Shown here piece after piece: positions 1 to 13,020 of a DNA stretch of 64,000 nt. The first letter of the stretch is position 1. Each line of letters begins with the position of its first letter. The notes under the pieces were generated by a model. It had not been told where the DNA came from. It was given only the letters and a program-made list of their open reading frames with translations, and searched no databases. The position numbers and the translations under genes were made by a program. Where the stretch lies: contig JASANH010000427.1 in assembly GCA_030248295.1 (NCBI GenBank), positions 388,961 through 452,960 of the forward strand, written 5' to 3'. This DNA is from Mesodorylaimus sp. YZB2_4. Its lineage: Eukaryota; Nematoda; Enoplea; Dorylaimida; Dorylaimidae.

Positions 1-1798
1 CAGGTGCACCACTGAGACGAGCGAAGACCAAACTCCAGCTGATTGGGATCATCAACAGGCGGGGGTTAGGAAATGAGCTAATGCAATATGTAGTTGATAA
101 ACTGAAAATATATGGATTTTGGATTAGCAGGGATGGCATGGGAAAAGCTGAAAAGTGTCTTGCAGATGATGCCGTTACTACTCATCGATCTTCCGGAGTT
201 TTGAACTTTTTCAAGAGTTCGGCAAACTTTGTGGACTGACTCCTAATCCAAATAAAACTATAATCTTGCCTTTAAAGCGGGACTACCCCTCTGTTTTGGA
301 TACTCTCGGTTGCCGTGGAGCGATAGAGTACTTGGGAGCTAATTAAAAAAAAAAGTGAAAACTTATGACTTTCTTCTAAATCGGTGGAAACTGCGTGGTC
401 TCAGTCTGATTGGAAGATCTCATAGTTAAAACCTTATGTCTCAGCTTACTTATCCTTTTCAGTTTCTGGTTCCTTGTGAGTCTATTTTGCAAGCACATCA
501 AAAATCTACAGAATTTTTTATTCAGCGTTCTCCCCCGAAGCGTGTTACTACAATCTCTTCTGTTTCTCAGGGAGGCCTCAAAATAATTGATATCCGTCTT
601 CATGCTTCTAGTCTACGCATTGCCTGGTCATCTCGGTTTTGCGCAGAGCCGAATCTTCCTGGCTGGCGAGCCCATCTAAACAACCTTCTTAAACCCTTCG
701 GATGCGTCTTTTTCTTGGCCTGTGATTTCGACATGAAATATTTTCCAACTCGTTTTCGCATTTTTTATAAAGCTGCCCTAAATGATTGGTTTTCCCTTCC
801 TAAAGGTCAGTGTCCTTTCCAAAAGGTATCCAAATTGTCTCAAATTATAATTTGGCATAGCAAGGATCTTTTGATTGGCAAAAGACTTTTCTTTTTTCCA
901 TCATGGGCTGATCGTGAGTCAGGTATCTTCTATGTAGGTCAATTCTTCGACTCAAAGGGTTCATTTCTATGTTTTGATACTTTTCGGGATCGCTTCAATC
1001 TTTGTTCTCCCCCCCCCCCCCCCCTATATTGGTTTCGTTGGGCTCAGGTTAGAGACTGCATTCCGGCTCACTGGCGCATTATGTTCCCAATCATTGTGAT
1101 CAGATCCAGGATATTCAGTACTTGATTCCCCCTGCTCCTGTCTTCTTCCACCCCACTTCCTCTTCTTATAAGCCATTATCAGGCGCTCGTAGTGAGATTT
1201 TCTATTCCCTACTCTCTAGTTCCGTGTATTCTCCTTCCACCTCTGCATGCTCATGGATACGAGATCTTGGTATTTCTGAAATAGTGCCCTTCTTTCGGCT
1301 ATTAACTCGACTAAAAGTACTTTCCTGGCACATAAGTTTCCAATGGAAAGTTTTGCATGGGCTGATTCCCACAAGTCGATTTTTATTCTTAAGGAAAATA
1401 AAACCATTTGAAAGTTGTCCTCTGTGTGACGAGTCACCTAATGATTTCGAGCATTATTTCTTCTACTGTGCTCTCCCACGTGCATTGTGGGCAGATTTAG
1501 AAGATAAGTTACAGAGCGTAGGAGTATATTTTTTTTGATGAAAGTGGATTGTCTCTTAGGCGCCCCAAATCAAAATATCCCTGTGAATTTATTGTTGTTA
1601 TGGACGAGAATCTTTATTTATAAGTGCCGCATGCAGAGTGTCATTCCATCGAGTCATGCACTTTTTGCTTTCATACGATCTGCATTTTTTGTTCAGAGCT
1701 TTACAACGGAATCATCTAAATTTTGAGAATATGTTCAGGATACTTTTTGATATGATGTACTTTTTTCTTGGGAAATAAAACTTTAAATAAAAAAAAAT
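1..1798 (+). mobile_element. Non-LTR retrotransposon (L1-like), decayed 3' portion
   Basis: Three broken reading frames form the C-terminal half of a LINE polymerase. At 160-330 there is a degenerate palm motif (LADD in place of YADD), followed after a frame change by FGKLCGLTPNPNK and IEYLGA, the usual end of an L1-type RT domain. Positions 436-1120 encode the following linker, with the typical GGLKIIDIRLHASSLRIAW stretch. Positions 1122-1538 carry a zf-RVT motif (CPLCDE...H...YC). The copy ends near 1775-1798 with AATAAA and an A-rich tail, so the 3' end is intact. The 5' end lies outside the window. A 16-C run sits at 1009-1024 in the linker. Frame changes and stops show it is dead. Confidence 0.85.
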
Positions 1799-2894
1799 AC
1801 TAGGCTGGTAAGTTTAGGAGAACTAGGTTTTTGTGGTGCCTGCATTAATTCATGATCATGCTAACATCGAAAAAATGTTGGGAAAAAATTGATGATTGTA
1901 GCCGTAACTTTAAACTAATTGATAAAAACGGATATTTCCACTCCTCACTCACAAATATTTCTGTCGACTAACTCCAACCTGTTTGCAAAATCTTGTTTAT
2001 CCATGTTTTCTCTGGTCTCAAATAATAACAACGACAAGATAACTTGCATCTCAATTTGAGAGCAGGAAAAAGGAAGCAAGAATGCAGAATATTGATCTCA
2101 TCTCATTCATCACACTGAACAGTGGTTTGAGAGCAATTTTAATAGTTCGTTATTTGCATGTTTTTTTTCTTAACACCATTCGCTCGGAGCTCCGGATCAG
2201 ATAATTCGGATCTGATGATCCGATCCGAATTTTCGGATGGTGATTTTTCGGATCGGATCGGATCCGATCCGGCCGTGACTTGAAACCAGGCATCTCTCAG
2301 TGCATTAATAACTTGTGAGTTTGTTTGTAGTGAAACGCGGGTATTTGTAAAATATTCACTTGAGGCTCTTCCAACACTTGAAAGTGCCTCTATGGGACTG
2401 GGCCTGTTTCGATTCTTGTGTTCCAGAACCTTCACAAGAACAGAACCTCCTAACGATATTCTTCTATTCAGAACCTTCACAATAAGAGAATAGAAGGTTC
2501 TCTTCTTGTGTTACAGCCCTTAGCTACAATAAAGATTTCATCTTTCGATCACCTAAGGTCCCAAAGGCACACAGGCTCTACATTTTCTAAATTTTCATAC
2601 AAGCGCAACAGGCATGTACAAATTGTGCCAATAATTATTCTCAGTCCGCCTTATCCTTTCAAGGCTGCTTTATTCCTACATTTGATGGGCCTGACAATAA
2701 ACCTTGGTTTTATTCGTTATGCGAATACCCCGCGGATCTTTTTAAAAAATGGGTGCAATTTACCGCCATATTATTCTTTGCTACGCTTCAATCTACAGTA
2801 AATGAAGAACACACGGATGCTCTGTTAAATAGTTTATCAACTCTCACAGACTCTTCCTTCCTGCCTGATTTTCTGCACAGAATTCGAAAATAAA
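1799..2894. other. Intergenic, no gene seen
   Basis: No coding feature is supported between the LINE tail and the GPCR. It contains a short GGATC-rich block (2190-2275) and imperfect direct and inverted copies of the motif AGAACCTTCAC around 2415-2500. Confidence 0.6.
2190..2275. repeat. GGATC/GATCCG-rich self-complementary repeat
   Basis: Overlapping copies of CGGATC and GATCCG are packed into about 85 bp, so the stretch is strongly self-complementary. It matches no gene. Confidence 0.7.
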
Positions 2895-4139
2895 ATGAAT
2901 TCTTCATCAATTCTAGAAGCATCGGACTGGTTCTGGCTACCAGCTCCTCGAATAGATGACCTGATTCGAAGTCAGATTTGGCCATTTCAAAATATAAGTA
3001 TTCCTGAATTTTATCGCTTCTATCAAAAATTCAATATCGAGCGCACACTGCAGGCTCTTCTAAAAATTGCAGCTTCAATTATCCCTTCTTTTGGAATCAT
3101 TCTAAATTTGCTCTTAATTTTGACACTTTGGAGAAAATCATTTGCAGAAAAAAATACATTTTTCTCTGCAATGTTATTAATAGCATTTTTAGATTTAATT
3201 TTCTGTATTTCCGGTACGATTTTTAATATTTGCTTCAGAAGTTGGGGCATAAATGGCGGATATTGGAATTTTGGTGCAATGTGGTTGATTCTAATTTTTC
3301 GTGGCTTGGTATTCACTGCTTCATTGGCCAGCGATATTTGCGCTTTATTCATAACTCTAGAACGTTATTTAGCCATAAGTAAGCCACAATATTATCAAAA
3401 GTTGTCACAGAAAGCAAAAAAATCCGGCTGGACAGGAATGATAGCAGTTGCTGTCATATTTAGTGCCACTCGCATGCATTACACTTTCGATTTGGATATA
3501 ATTAAAAATGAAGATAATTATATTTATACTCAATCAAAATTTAGCCAAAGCGCATTTGGTTTATGTCTGAGCTTATTTAGTGATACGATTATACCTGTCC
3601 TTTTAGTAGCGATCATTATGGTTTTATCGACGAAATTGCGTATTGCTGTTCGAAAATGGCAAAAATCCAAAGTAGCCCCAAAGACAGTCGTTGCTGTGCC
3701 AGCTACAGCTACAGTTAATATTAGAGTGGGACAGAAACAAGAGTTGAACCAATCTGCATCCATGGTCCCTGTGATTAGAAATAGTCTGATTAGAGAGAAT
3801 CAGAAAGGAAACGATGGATCAAACAGTCAGAATAGAAGTCAGAGATCGATTGTTTCGCTGACTTATACTTTAGACTCATTCTTAATCATAAATAATCTCG
3901 GATATTGTTTTTATTTTGTGGCTGAAGTTTTAAATGCAACCAACGAAGTTAGTTTTCAAAGTAATTTCGACGATTTTATGTGGTTCACCAAAGTGAATGT
4001 ATTAGAGTCGTACGCTTCGTTCTGCAGTGTTTTGATAGAATGTTTGACCAGATCGATAAATTTTCTACTTTATATGGCTTTGAGTGGCACAGTAAGAAAT
4101 GAATTCCTGGTAGTTGTGAGACACTTTAGATTGCAATGA
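2895..4139 (+). CDS. Rhodopsin-family (class A) G-protein-coupled receptor, intronless
   Basis: A single-exon protein of 414 aa with seven hydrophobic segments, roughly residues 56-79, 88-112, 129-155, 178-194, 220-246, 322-345 and 370-397. TM1 has a GIILN motif. TM2 has an Asp (D100). TM3 ends in ERYLAI (residues 156-161), the DRY equivalent. TM7 has SINFLLY in place of NPxxY. The extracellular N-terminus has a NIS glycosylation site (33-35). The third intracellular loop is long (about 247-320), basic and Ser/Asn-rich, as in peptide receptors. I see no Cys at the start of TM3, so the usual TM3-ECL2 disulphide may be missing. The ATG at 2895 is the first in frame. The divergent ERY and NPxxY motifs resemble invertebrate neuropeptide (FMRFamide-type) receptors, but the ligand cannot be inferred. 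No neighbour is functionally linked. Confidence 0.88.
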   Translation: MNSSSILEASDWFWLPAPRIDDLIRSQIWPFQNISIPEFYRFYQKFNIERTLQALLKIAASIIPSFGIILNLLLILTLWRKSFAEKNTFFSAMLLIAFLDLIFCISGTIFNICFRSWGINGGYWNFGAMWLILIFRGLVFTASLASDICALFITLERYLAISKPQYYQKLSQKAKKSGWTGMIAVAVIFSATRMHYTFDLDIIKNEDNYIYTQSKFSQSAFGLCLSLFSDTIIPVLLVAIIMVLSTKLRIAVRKWQKSKVAPKTVVAVPATATVNIRVGQKQELNQSASMVPVIRNSLIRENQKGNDGSNSQNRSQRSIVSLTYTLDSFLIINNLGYCFYFVAEVLNATNEVSFQSNFDDFMWFTKVNVLESYASFCSVLIECLTRSINFLLYMALSGTVRNEFLVVVRHFRLQ

Positions 4140-4199
4140 TATTCAGATTGTTCATGCTCAGTTATATTGTTGTCGATTTTCAATTTTTGTTAGCCCAGA

Positions 4200-4430
4200 A
4201 ACCTTTAACTATATTTCACCGTACGCTACTGCAACCAATTTTTGTGTAATATGCTAACTGAATCTGTATTTTACCATGTGCTACCCAGGACTGTAACTCA
4301 ACATACTCTTCCTGAAACTATATTTTACTATATGCCACCTGAAACTTTCCTTTACCAGGAGGTAGCAAAACTGACTTTTAACATCTGCAACAATAAGATA
4401 TATTTTACCAGAACTTTTGGTTTTGAGAAA
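4200..4430 (+). repeat. Degenerate TATTTTACC minisatellite (short array)
   Basis: Degenerate units built on 'CTGAAAC-TATATTTTACC' recur just downstream of the GPCR. The same unit forms a longer array at 49500-50180, so this is a dispersed minisatellite family. A stray unit is at 4540-4560. Confidence 0.6.
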
Positions 4431-5389
4431 TAATATTTGTGAATTTGCCTGTGGTTTTAAGTTAACCTGTCGTTAATGTTCATTTTGGCGCTATGACATA
4501 AAATCTCCCATAAAATTTGATTTTTTGGAAGCCTTTAGCTGGAACAGTATTTTACACAGCATGATCGAAAATGTGACAATCCTGATAAGGGAGTCGTCCA
4601 GTTGCTTGAAGTGCAAGCCGTCGGACAAAATCAAAAATGGCTTTTACTGTTCAAGAACAGGTCCAGAACCACCAAAGCCACTTTTGGTCGTCAAAGTCAA
4701 AAATTGTTTGGGACCCGCGTCAAAGTCACAATGAAAAACCGACCAGCTTGCAACACCAGCTTCGGCACATTTTTGAAGGAGCAGCCATACTGTATGTAAT
4801 AAGCAGCAGAAGTAAAGACACACTGGAAGACGGGATAAGTAAAATAACGTTCAGGCGAAGTGCCCTTTTGGAAGAAAAAATGAATCCAGTGATGTTGCAG
4901 TGGCCAAGCATATTGTGCACATACCGAGATTGACGAGTCGAAGAGGTTTTCTAAATCAGTTTTTTCAAATTTCGCGCTTTTTCGGCATTTTTCAGTTTTT
5001 CCCTGGTAACTTTTTCATGATTGACGGTAATCAGGTTCGAAACTCCTGAAGGCAATCGTATGAATATTACGTAACATAGTTATAGCCAAATAAAAATTGC
5101 TTTGATGTATATATATAGCAAAAAATTGAAATCTTTTACTGCGCTTTGCTGATGCACAGACTTTCTTTTGAGATGTCTGCTAGAAAGCGCTTAAATTTAA
5201 TATGCTATGGGGAGATTGCGCATATGTGAAGGTAGTGCATCGGCTGCACGTGCTATTTCAGAGGGAATAGATGGGATGCGTCGGGTGGCTTGCCGTCGGG
5301 TATTTTCTTTGTCCAATGCCAATGAGTTGGGTCAATAAAAGGGCCGACTTTGCATAAGGTATTTGGATTGATGCGTTTTATGTAAAGGG
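4431..5389. other. Intergenic, mostly unremarkable
   Basis: No gene is supported. Positions 4680-4740 hold a short copy of the GTCAAAGTCA repeat seen at 25.8, 35.3, 40.2 and 41.3 kb. Confidence 0.5.
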
Positions 5390-6345
5390 GTGTGGACGGG
5401 ACGTAATTTGCGCCGTAGAAGGCAGTTGAACGATAGGCGACTAGGACGATCATTTATTGGACGAGGCACGTTTATGGATGGCGGAGCCAGTCTAGGTACA
5501 TTGTGTAGGTACGGGAGCGTATCTTGCGAAGACGCATTAGATTCATCTCATTTGGTTAGCCGCGGAGTCTGAGTCCAGGCTGGACGCGTCGATATTCTCT
5601 TCCTCCCCTTGGCCAGTCCGAATTCGATCGGTTGCACGGGCACCCGCTGCTCAGTACGTATAAGTAACTAGCTGGCGGGAGAGCGGATGAGCGCCGACTG
5701 TCGTTACGAAATAAGAGAAAGAAGCGTGGCCTATTGCGTCGTCTCTATACAAGCTTGTTCCTTTTGCGTTCTGGCCGTTTTTCCGCTCGGCGCTTTTGGT
5801 CGTACGTAAACGAAGGCTATAGAAGGGAAATGGTGCGGCCCGAGTCTCGCGCGGGATTTCTCCGTCCTCCTTCTACATACATGGTGAGCCGGAGATGCTT
5901 CGATTCGTCTGCATCGAGCCGTCCTCGCTGGAAGCCGGCTAGTCTGCCCCGGCCAAGTCCCTATAAGGCAGTAGCAGTAGCAATAGCATCAAAGGGCCAA
6001 TGGCGCCCGGGAAATTCGCAGCAAAACGCGAGGACATTTCCGACGTCGGCTGGGCGCTAGCTGGAATGGGTTTGCGTGCCGTGTGGTCGTAAGCGTCGCT
6101 CGAGCGCCCCGGCTAGCAAAACGCTGGCTAACAGGCGGTAATGCGCCACGACATTCGCTCGTTCCATGCCCGCGCCCTTTCGACCACCCAGATAGGCGGC
6201 AAGGCGAAAAAGCTTCGAGTTCTTCTTTTTTCAGCTCTTCGTGTCAGGGCTATTTTTTTGGTTCGTTTTATTTTATTTCGTTTCATTTTTCCTCTTTACT
6301 CACCACACCCGTTTTGTATCCCACAGTCCTTATCGATTCACACTG
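5390..6345. other. GC-rich, CpG-rich block of unknown function
   Basis: About 900 bp with markedly higher GC and CpG content than the flanks. Short Arg/Ser-rich open frames exist (longest 5734-6060 plus, 108 codons), but none resembles a known protein. It could be a CpG-island-like promoter or 5'-UTR exon of the channel-subunit gene that starts 2.2 kb downstream, or an inserted repeat. A strand cannot be assigned. Confidence 0.4.
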
Positions 6346-8551
6346 ATCACAATGCCAACTTATTCCAAATTACATTAGCAGTTTGAAAAAAAACTTGCGA
6401 CCGCATAGTCATGAATAGGCTAAGTTTGCAGTAGTTTTACTTTTGGACTTGCGGCTGGTATCGAGCGTAGTAATTTATTTTAAAAAGTGTGAAAATCCTG
6501 ATTTTTGTGTTTCTCAACTACTTGGTGCTGCTATTTACTGAATCAGGAAGTTTTTCATGCAGAAAGCGATGAGTTTTTGCTTAGCTACTTTAAAACCATG
6601 ACATTGATCGATTACGAGTCGGGACTCGACTCGATGGATTATCGCAGCTGGCGCCACGTTTGAAACCGTGTTTTAGTTCGCTTCACCGATTGCAAGATTT
6701 ATTGAAGGGGTTAAATAATTTCTTTCCTTGTTGTTTAAACTTTCAACATTTGTGTCATTTAAAAAAATTCCACAAAAAAACGTGCGCTACTCCATTATAT
6801 GATCCATCTGAATTTATTTTAGGCCTAACAATATTCGCCGTTATATTAGGTTGTATTAAATCGATATGATCACGGGGGCGCCATATCACTTGCAATCTAT
6901 GGATTAGCGTGTTGGCTGAACGAGTTCATTTTGGGTCATTTATTTGGACATTAGTGCAAATCCCAACGAAAGTCAAGCAATTTTTTTTCTCGTGCGCGTA
7001 TGCAAGTGGTTGGCTTATATTAGCTGCGTCTACTATTCACCCTCGGTCGTGGCCGTGGTCATAGGAGCACGTGTGTGGTCTCGTCGTTATCATCTTCATT
7101 GGTGGTAAATGCGTACATAAAGTACCTCGAGTTACATGGAAAGCAGCTGCAGCCAATGATTTACTCGTCGCCAGCTCTGTCCTCGCTGTTCCTGTGCAAG
7201 GAGTCTTCTTTTACGTCCAAGTCGAAGTGTAAGAAGCAGCAAGAAAATAAGACCACAAGTCCCCTAACCATTAGCTAACCAAATCGAGATGACAACCAAC
7301 AACAGCGCGCATCATCAATGCGGCCTTGTTGCCTGCTTAAATGTGGCAATATGGGTTGAAATGGAAGAAAAGTGACAAAAATATTTCTTTACTTGTCATT
7401 CACGAAATTTGTCATTGTGTCAACTTTTCGAAAACTTGTTACTCACATTGCTCGAAGTAAAGGTAAGCATTGCGAAACTTTTCAAAATTGATGCACTCTA
7501 CTAATGACTAGCTAGGCAGTCTCGCCTGAAAGGGGGAGGACTGGAGCGCTCGTAGAATGATGTCTTCTTTTCCTAAGCACAAGCTGGTTTTTAGTTAAAA
7601 TTCAACCATAGTTATTTGAGCAATGAACAAAAAGTTTAAACTCAGGTTTAAAGTTCTAGTTCTGTTAGAAAACTTGAAAAAGTTTTGTTTTGAGACACGA
7701 AAGCGAAAGGTATAAGTTATGTTCGCCTCGAATATTAGACATTTTGCAAGAGTCTACATATTACTCGCTCTTCAAAATGTTTTAAAATTGCAGCCGGTTT
7801 TTAAGACCACATAGTAATCGATTTTGATCTGAAAATATTTTTGATACAGATTTGAGATTGCTAGTAATAATCTTGTATTGGTCTTGTTTTCATTTTCCAC
7901 ATTCTTGAAAATTAATTTTTCCAATTAATTTAAAGAGAATAACTAACGCAGACTTTTCTGGCTTTTTTTTAATAAAACGTATTATATTTTTGATAGAAAA
8001 AAATTCGAGCAAGAATCTTATGTATTTTTACGCCGAAGTTTGTACAAGATGCCTTCAATTAAAAAATGTGTTTGGCTCGGGGCCGAAATCTTTTTTAGCT
8101 TTCACGCATAATTAATAATTAATTTCTCACTGTTCATTTTATAGGCGACGAGAAAACAAAAAGGAAGTCCATTCAATAGAGGAATTCTAAAAATTCATTT
8201 TCACTCTACTATTCCTAACTGGTGCGACTTTCCTGCTTTTCAAAAATTTGAGCTAGGAGAAAAAGGTGGCTAAAAGGAAGATGAAGATTAATAGTTCAGG
8301 TACGTTCATTATTCACAGTCAAGTCGTACTTTTTTCTTTTTCGTTCGTCCACCAGCCATTCAATGTGTTTAATAGAAATCCAGTAGAAGTGTATTTTTAA
8401 AGTTTTAAATTCAGCTTATTCGCTTTAGACAGTGTTTAAAATTATTTTATAGTTTGTGCCGCGCCGCCGCCGATCGTCGCTGCTGTTGCGCCGCTACTGT
8501 CCTGATCGAGAATATTTTTGGAACTGAGCATGCGGAGGGGCGTAGCAAATA
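6346..8551. other. Upstream region of the NLF-1-like gene
   Basis: AT-rich intergenic DNA with no supported gene. The last 100 bp (about 8455-8520) are GC-rich with CCG/CGC triplets and may be the 5' UTR of the following gene. An in-frame stop (TAG, 8543-8545) just before the ATG at 8552 supports that start. Confidence 0.5.
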
Positions 8552-11500
8552 ATGCGATTAGCATTTATCGCCGTCGAAGCCGAAAACGTGGTCAAACGTC
8601 GTCGTCGCGGTCTAAATTCATGCACAAAATGCAAGAATCAAGGCGAATCGAATGGAATGATCAAATATTCGTCGCAAGATTTATCGTCGAGTATAAACGA
8701 CCAAAACGACGATCAGGTAGTGAGTGGAGAAAAAATCCAAAAATTACCACACTTCGCTTCGTTGCGTATACAAAAAATAAAAAATCTAAAAAATCGATGC
8801 GATCACGATCAGATCGACACGGATTTTTGTCGATATACTCGCCGATTAAGTTGGCCCGACTCGTCGAATTCGTGCAAGGATGGAGAGAAGAAAGTGACGA
8901 GGACGGGGAGTAGAGAATGCGTGATCGCGGATAATTTCGATTATGCTCAATGTTTAATTGACGTGCAAAATAATCATGGTCGAGCGAGGACCATATACGG
9001 CCCCATATTAGCATTGTGGCATTTGACAAGCTTATCCTTATTTCTATTAGCCACATTGGCTTTTGCCGGTGTGATGGCCGATGAAGAGACCGCGAGTTCA
9101 TCGAGCAAAACTTTTGATAATTCCAAATTGATAATCATTGAATCAATAGGAAAACATAATTTAATATCAGGTTCATGCGATAAATACGAATATTTTTTAT
9201 CGCCCCTATCTTCAATGACAACAAAATCACCATTTTTTGATACGAATACTTTCACATCAAAATCACCCGATTCAAATTTAGTTAAAAGGTCGACATCACC
9301 ATTTTACGCATCGAATCCAGCCTTAGACAATGTGTTCGCCATCTGGTTGAGAGCGAGTCGTTCGAGTAGAACTTTGTCCTCGTCATTCGAGGATACATCG
9401 TCACCCGTCTTCGCCCTACCTTTGAGTGTCAGAGGGAGAAATCGATATCATTATTATTTTGGTGGTGGTACTCACGAAGACACTCCTTTGATGGTCAGCG
9501 CGGGTCGAGTGACCAGCGACATTGAGGAGGGATCGGGCGATTTGGACGAGGAGAATATTTATGATGAATTGGAACATGCCAGTGTGCCGACCATAATTAA
9601 TCCATCTTATTCAAGTTCATTTTCTAAAATTCAACAATGTGAATTATTCGATGAAGAACGAGCGAATGAATTGTGTTTGTTGGATGTAAAAAATCGAGTG
9701 GCCAAATTAAGACACGTTTATTTAAGAATTGATATTGGCACGAATAGGAATACATTATTGATGGATTCAGGCAATAATAATTATTATTCAAATTATAATT
9801 GTAATTCTAGCTCGAAACGTGATGGGACAATTAACCAACAGCCGATGACTTTATTTACATTTTTTCAATTAAACATAGCTTACGATGGGGCATTATCGAA
9901 AAGTAACCCATTAAAACATTTAGCGCCTGAATTCCGCTCTTGTATTTTATCAGCGGCCGATAGTGGGCCTGGTGATATTGAGATACATTTGAAAAAGAAC
10001 TCAACTAAAACTAATTCGTGTCGGACGTGTTTCGGAAATGTGTTAAATCGATTGAAAGTGGCGAATTCTCGTCAGGAAAATTTTTCCGTTTCGGTGCTCT
10101 CAATGCTCGATTGCGACCCAGATGATGATCTGGAACAATTTTCGCCAACCTCCAATTGCTCGGAGTGCAAAGTAAGTCAATAAAAATAAAATTGACGAGA
10201 CTTTTTTTGAATGAATTTGTGATTGACAGATGACTTTGATGGAAGTGGGGTGGTGTTTCTCAAGAAATGGGAAAACTAAGTCTTATCCCAAATTCAAATC
10301 GAATATCAAATTTTTATAGCGTTGACAAGACCCTTTTTATCAGAAATCAGCATTCTGCAATTTTTGCTTCGAAAGACCAATCCTTTTCACCTCTGACTTT
10401 GACCACAGCTTAAAAAGTTTTCTTACTTAACTTGACCTTTCGAAAATAAAAAAGGAATTGGAAAGTTTTCTGACTGTAACAGCAGGAACCAGTTCCTGTT
10501 GGCTATCACTGAATAAATAGAACCTACGACCCGAGGAATTTCTAATTTGGGCTAGGCTTACTGAAATAAAACATTGCTGATAAGTGATAGAAGTCAAAGG
10601 CAGGAGCACTGATAACCCGACTTTGATAAAAATCAGAAAACGGTCAAAAAAGTTTGTGAACTGATGATATTGTGGAATAATGAAATAAATGAAGTGATAG
10701 CTGTCTGATAAGCCAACTAAACTGATAAGCTGTTAATGATTTTCTGTTGTTTGACATCGATCAGGACAGCGCAGCTCCTTTTTTATCTCGCTTTTATCAC
10801 TGTCAGCACCTTTAAATGTAATTTTCTCATTTCTACATTCTCTGCATTTTTGTAAATTCTATTCGCTGTTTGTATCATTTTTTCAGCTCCTGTCCTCGCT
10901 TGTGCTGCCTTAGCCGAGCTTGTCTTATAGAAGATAAAAGTATAGAGAAAATTTCTCGCGCCATATAAGCAAAAGAAAAAAGTTGTGCGCAGATAGTGGG
11001 CTTTTATGAAGCAGATTATTGTGGAGGATGCACTATCACACCTGGCTGATTAGGTATCAGATAGTGGGTCAGTGCCGTGCTGTGCGAGTAGGATAGCTGA
11101 ATGATAACTGCAATTTGCAAGCATCAGGAGATCGTCTTTCGTCAATCTGTGTACTCTGGCGGGGAGGGGGGGTGGTCGTAGGCGAAAGAAGCCTCATTTT
11201 AGCGTGCCATGTTTGCAAATGGCCAGGGCCCGATGCTATGACGATGGCGAAGAGAGAATTCGTAAAAGCTTTATAGAAGTTAGTAAAGGAAAAGGGAAGA
11301 AATAAATCGAGGCGGCGAGCTAAGCGCGAGCTCTTTTGGTGTGTTGTTAGAAAAGAAAAAGCCATAGGGAAAAGTAGATGGCGGAAAAGAGACGATCGAA
11401 GGAAAAGCCTAGACGACCAAGCGAGTTGCAAGCTAGGCCAGTCGAGGAGGATCCTCTTTGCTCGGCCTGGCTAATTGGCAAATCGATAAGGTATCGAAGA

Positions 11501-12978
11501 GCCTCTGTCGTGTGAATGATGATAATCGGTCTGTAATCCGTGCCCGACAGCCTTCCACCGAGGCTTAGCCATAGAGATACCAAGACCACATTCGAGGTAC
11601 ATCCACATTTTTAATATTAACTACTCAAAAAACTTTTATCGCACGTAAAAACTACTGCTTCTTTTTGCTTCTACTTTTATTTGATACATTTCCAAAAACG
11701 TTTTGTCACTCAACAGCGCGCAACTGCCTCGATGCTATCCTTCGTGTTGTAGGTCAGATTTCAATTGCACCCAATAATCGATAGGGCTCAAATCGATAAG
11801 CATGAGCTGTTTTTGTGCTGAAGAAAGAAGCACATCTCAGCTAGAGACCAGGCGATAAGCAATGGAAAAAAGCTTTTTTTCCTGCGCATACAAGGAAACG
11901 AACAGACTTTGAACTGGCCGGGAGCGCATCGATTTTTGATTAGGAGACTCGGTTCAGGGCAAAATATAGTGTTTGGAGCATAGATTTTTTTGTTTGGAGT
12001 TTCGTTTAGGGTGTGTATATCGTAGGGATAAAGTGAATGTGTGACCGGGATCGAGGTTTGAGGCGTAAAAGCGTTTGGCTTTGTCCAATCGACTCATTTC
12101 GCTTGGAAGAACTGAGAGAAATCAAGAACGCAGGCGAGGACAAGAGAATTAATAGGCAGCTTTCTGAAAGGGCCGAGCCACAGTTAAAGCGTTAGTTGAT
12201 GAGAGCGACTAAAAGGCAAAATAGTAGCTGCGTTGTTGGGGCGGGGTGAGTGTATTTTTAGGAATGTTTTCAGTTGAGAAACTTGATGAAAATATTTTCA
12301 GAACCATGTTAAGCATGTTTGGTTGAATTTTCAAGATTAGGCTAGAAGCGGCGATAAATAGACAGAAAAAATGAGGCTAGATCATCGTCGTCATTTTACT
12401 GATTCCTAAAATATTTGAGAGTGCACTCAAGCAGGTGCACACACTAAAGAATAATTAATATATTAGAAATAGAGAAATGAAAACACTGAAAAAAATTAAT
12501 ATATTAGAAATATATTACGAATATATTAGAAATGTTATTTAAAAACACATTTCAGCTAATGCAGATTTTGGCACACTCAAAATTACACAGAGGTGTGCAT
12601 ATCCTAAGACATACACTGCATCTTCTGCATATATATATTATAATTATATATTTACACATATATGGTGTAATTATATACGTATATATATAAATATATATAT
12701 ATATATATAATTTTTTTCCAATCTGTAAGAGACTCCGTTTGTGTTATTCAGCGAAATAAAAGGATAAGATCCCTCGTGAGGATTTTTTAATAATACATTT
12801 CGGCAAACATGCAGATATCAAAATAGGCATGGAATAGTTGCATGTGGTAGATATGCACATATGTATGCATATGCTTAAACAAGGCTTCATGGGATTCTGA
12901 AAATTTCTATTAACAGTACTGTTTATATATGTGCAGTATATACAATTTATACTAAATTTGCGGTATAAACTCTTCAAA

Positions 12979-13020
<42 letters not shown>

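Noticed and set aside
5734..6060. 108-codon Arg/Ser-rich ORF
   Set aside because: Composition matches the GC-rich block in every frame; no homology or start signal can be argued.
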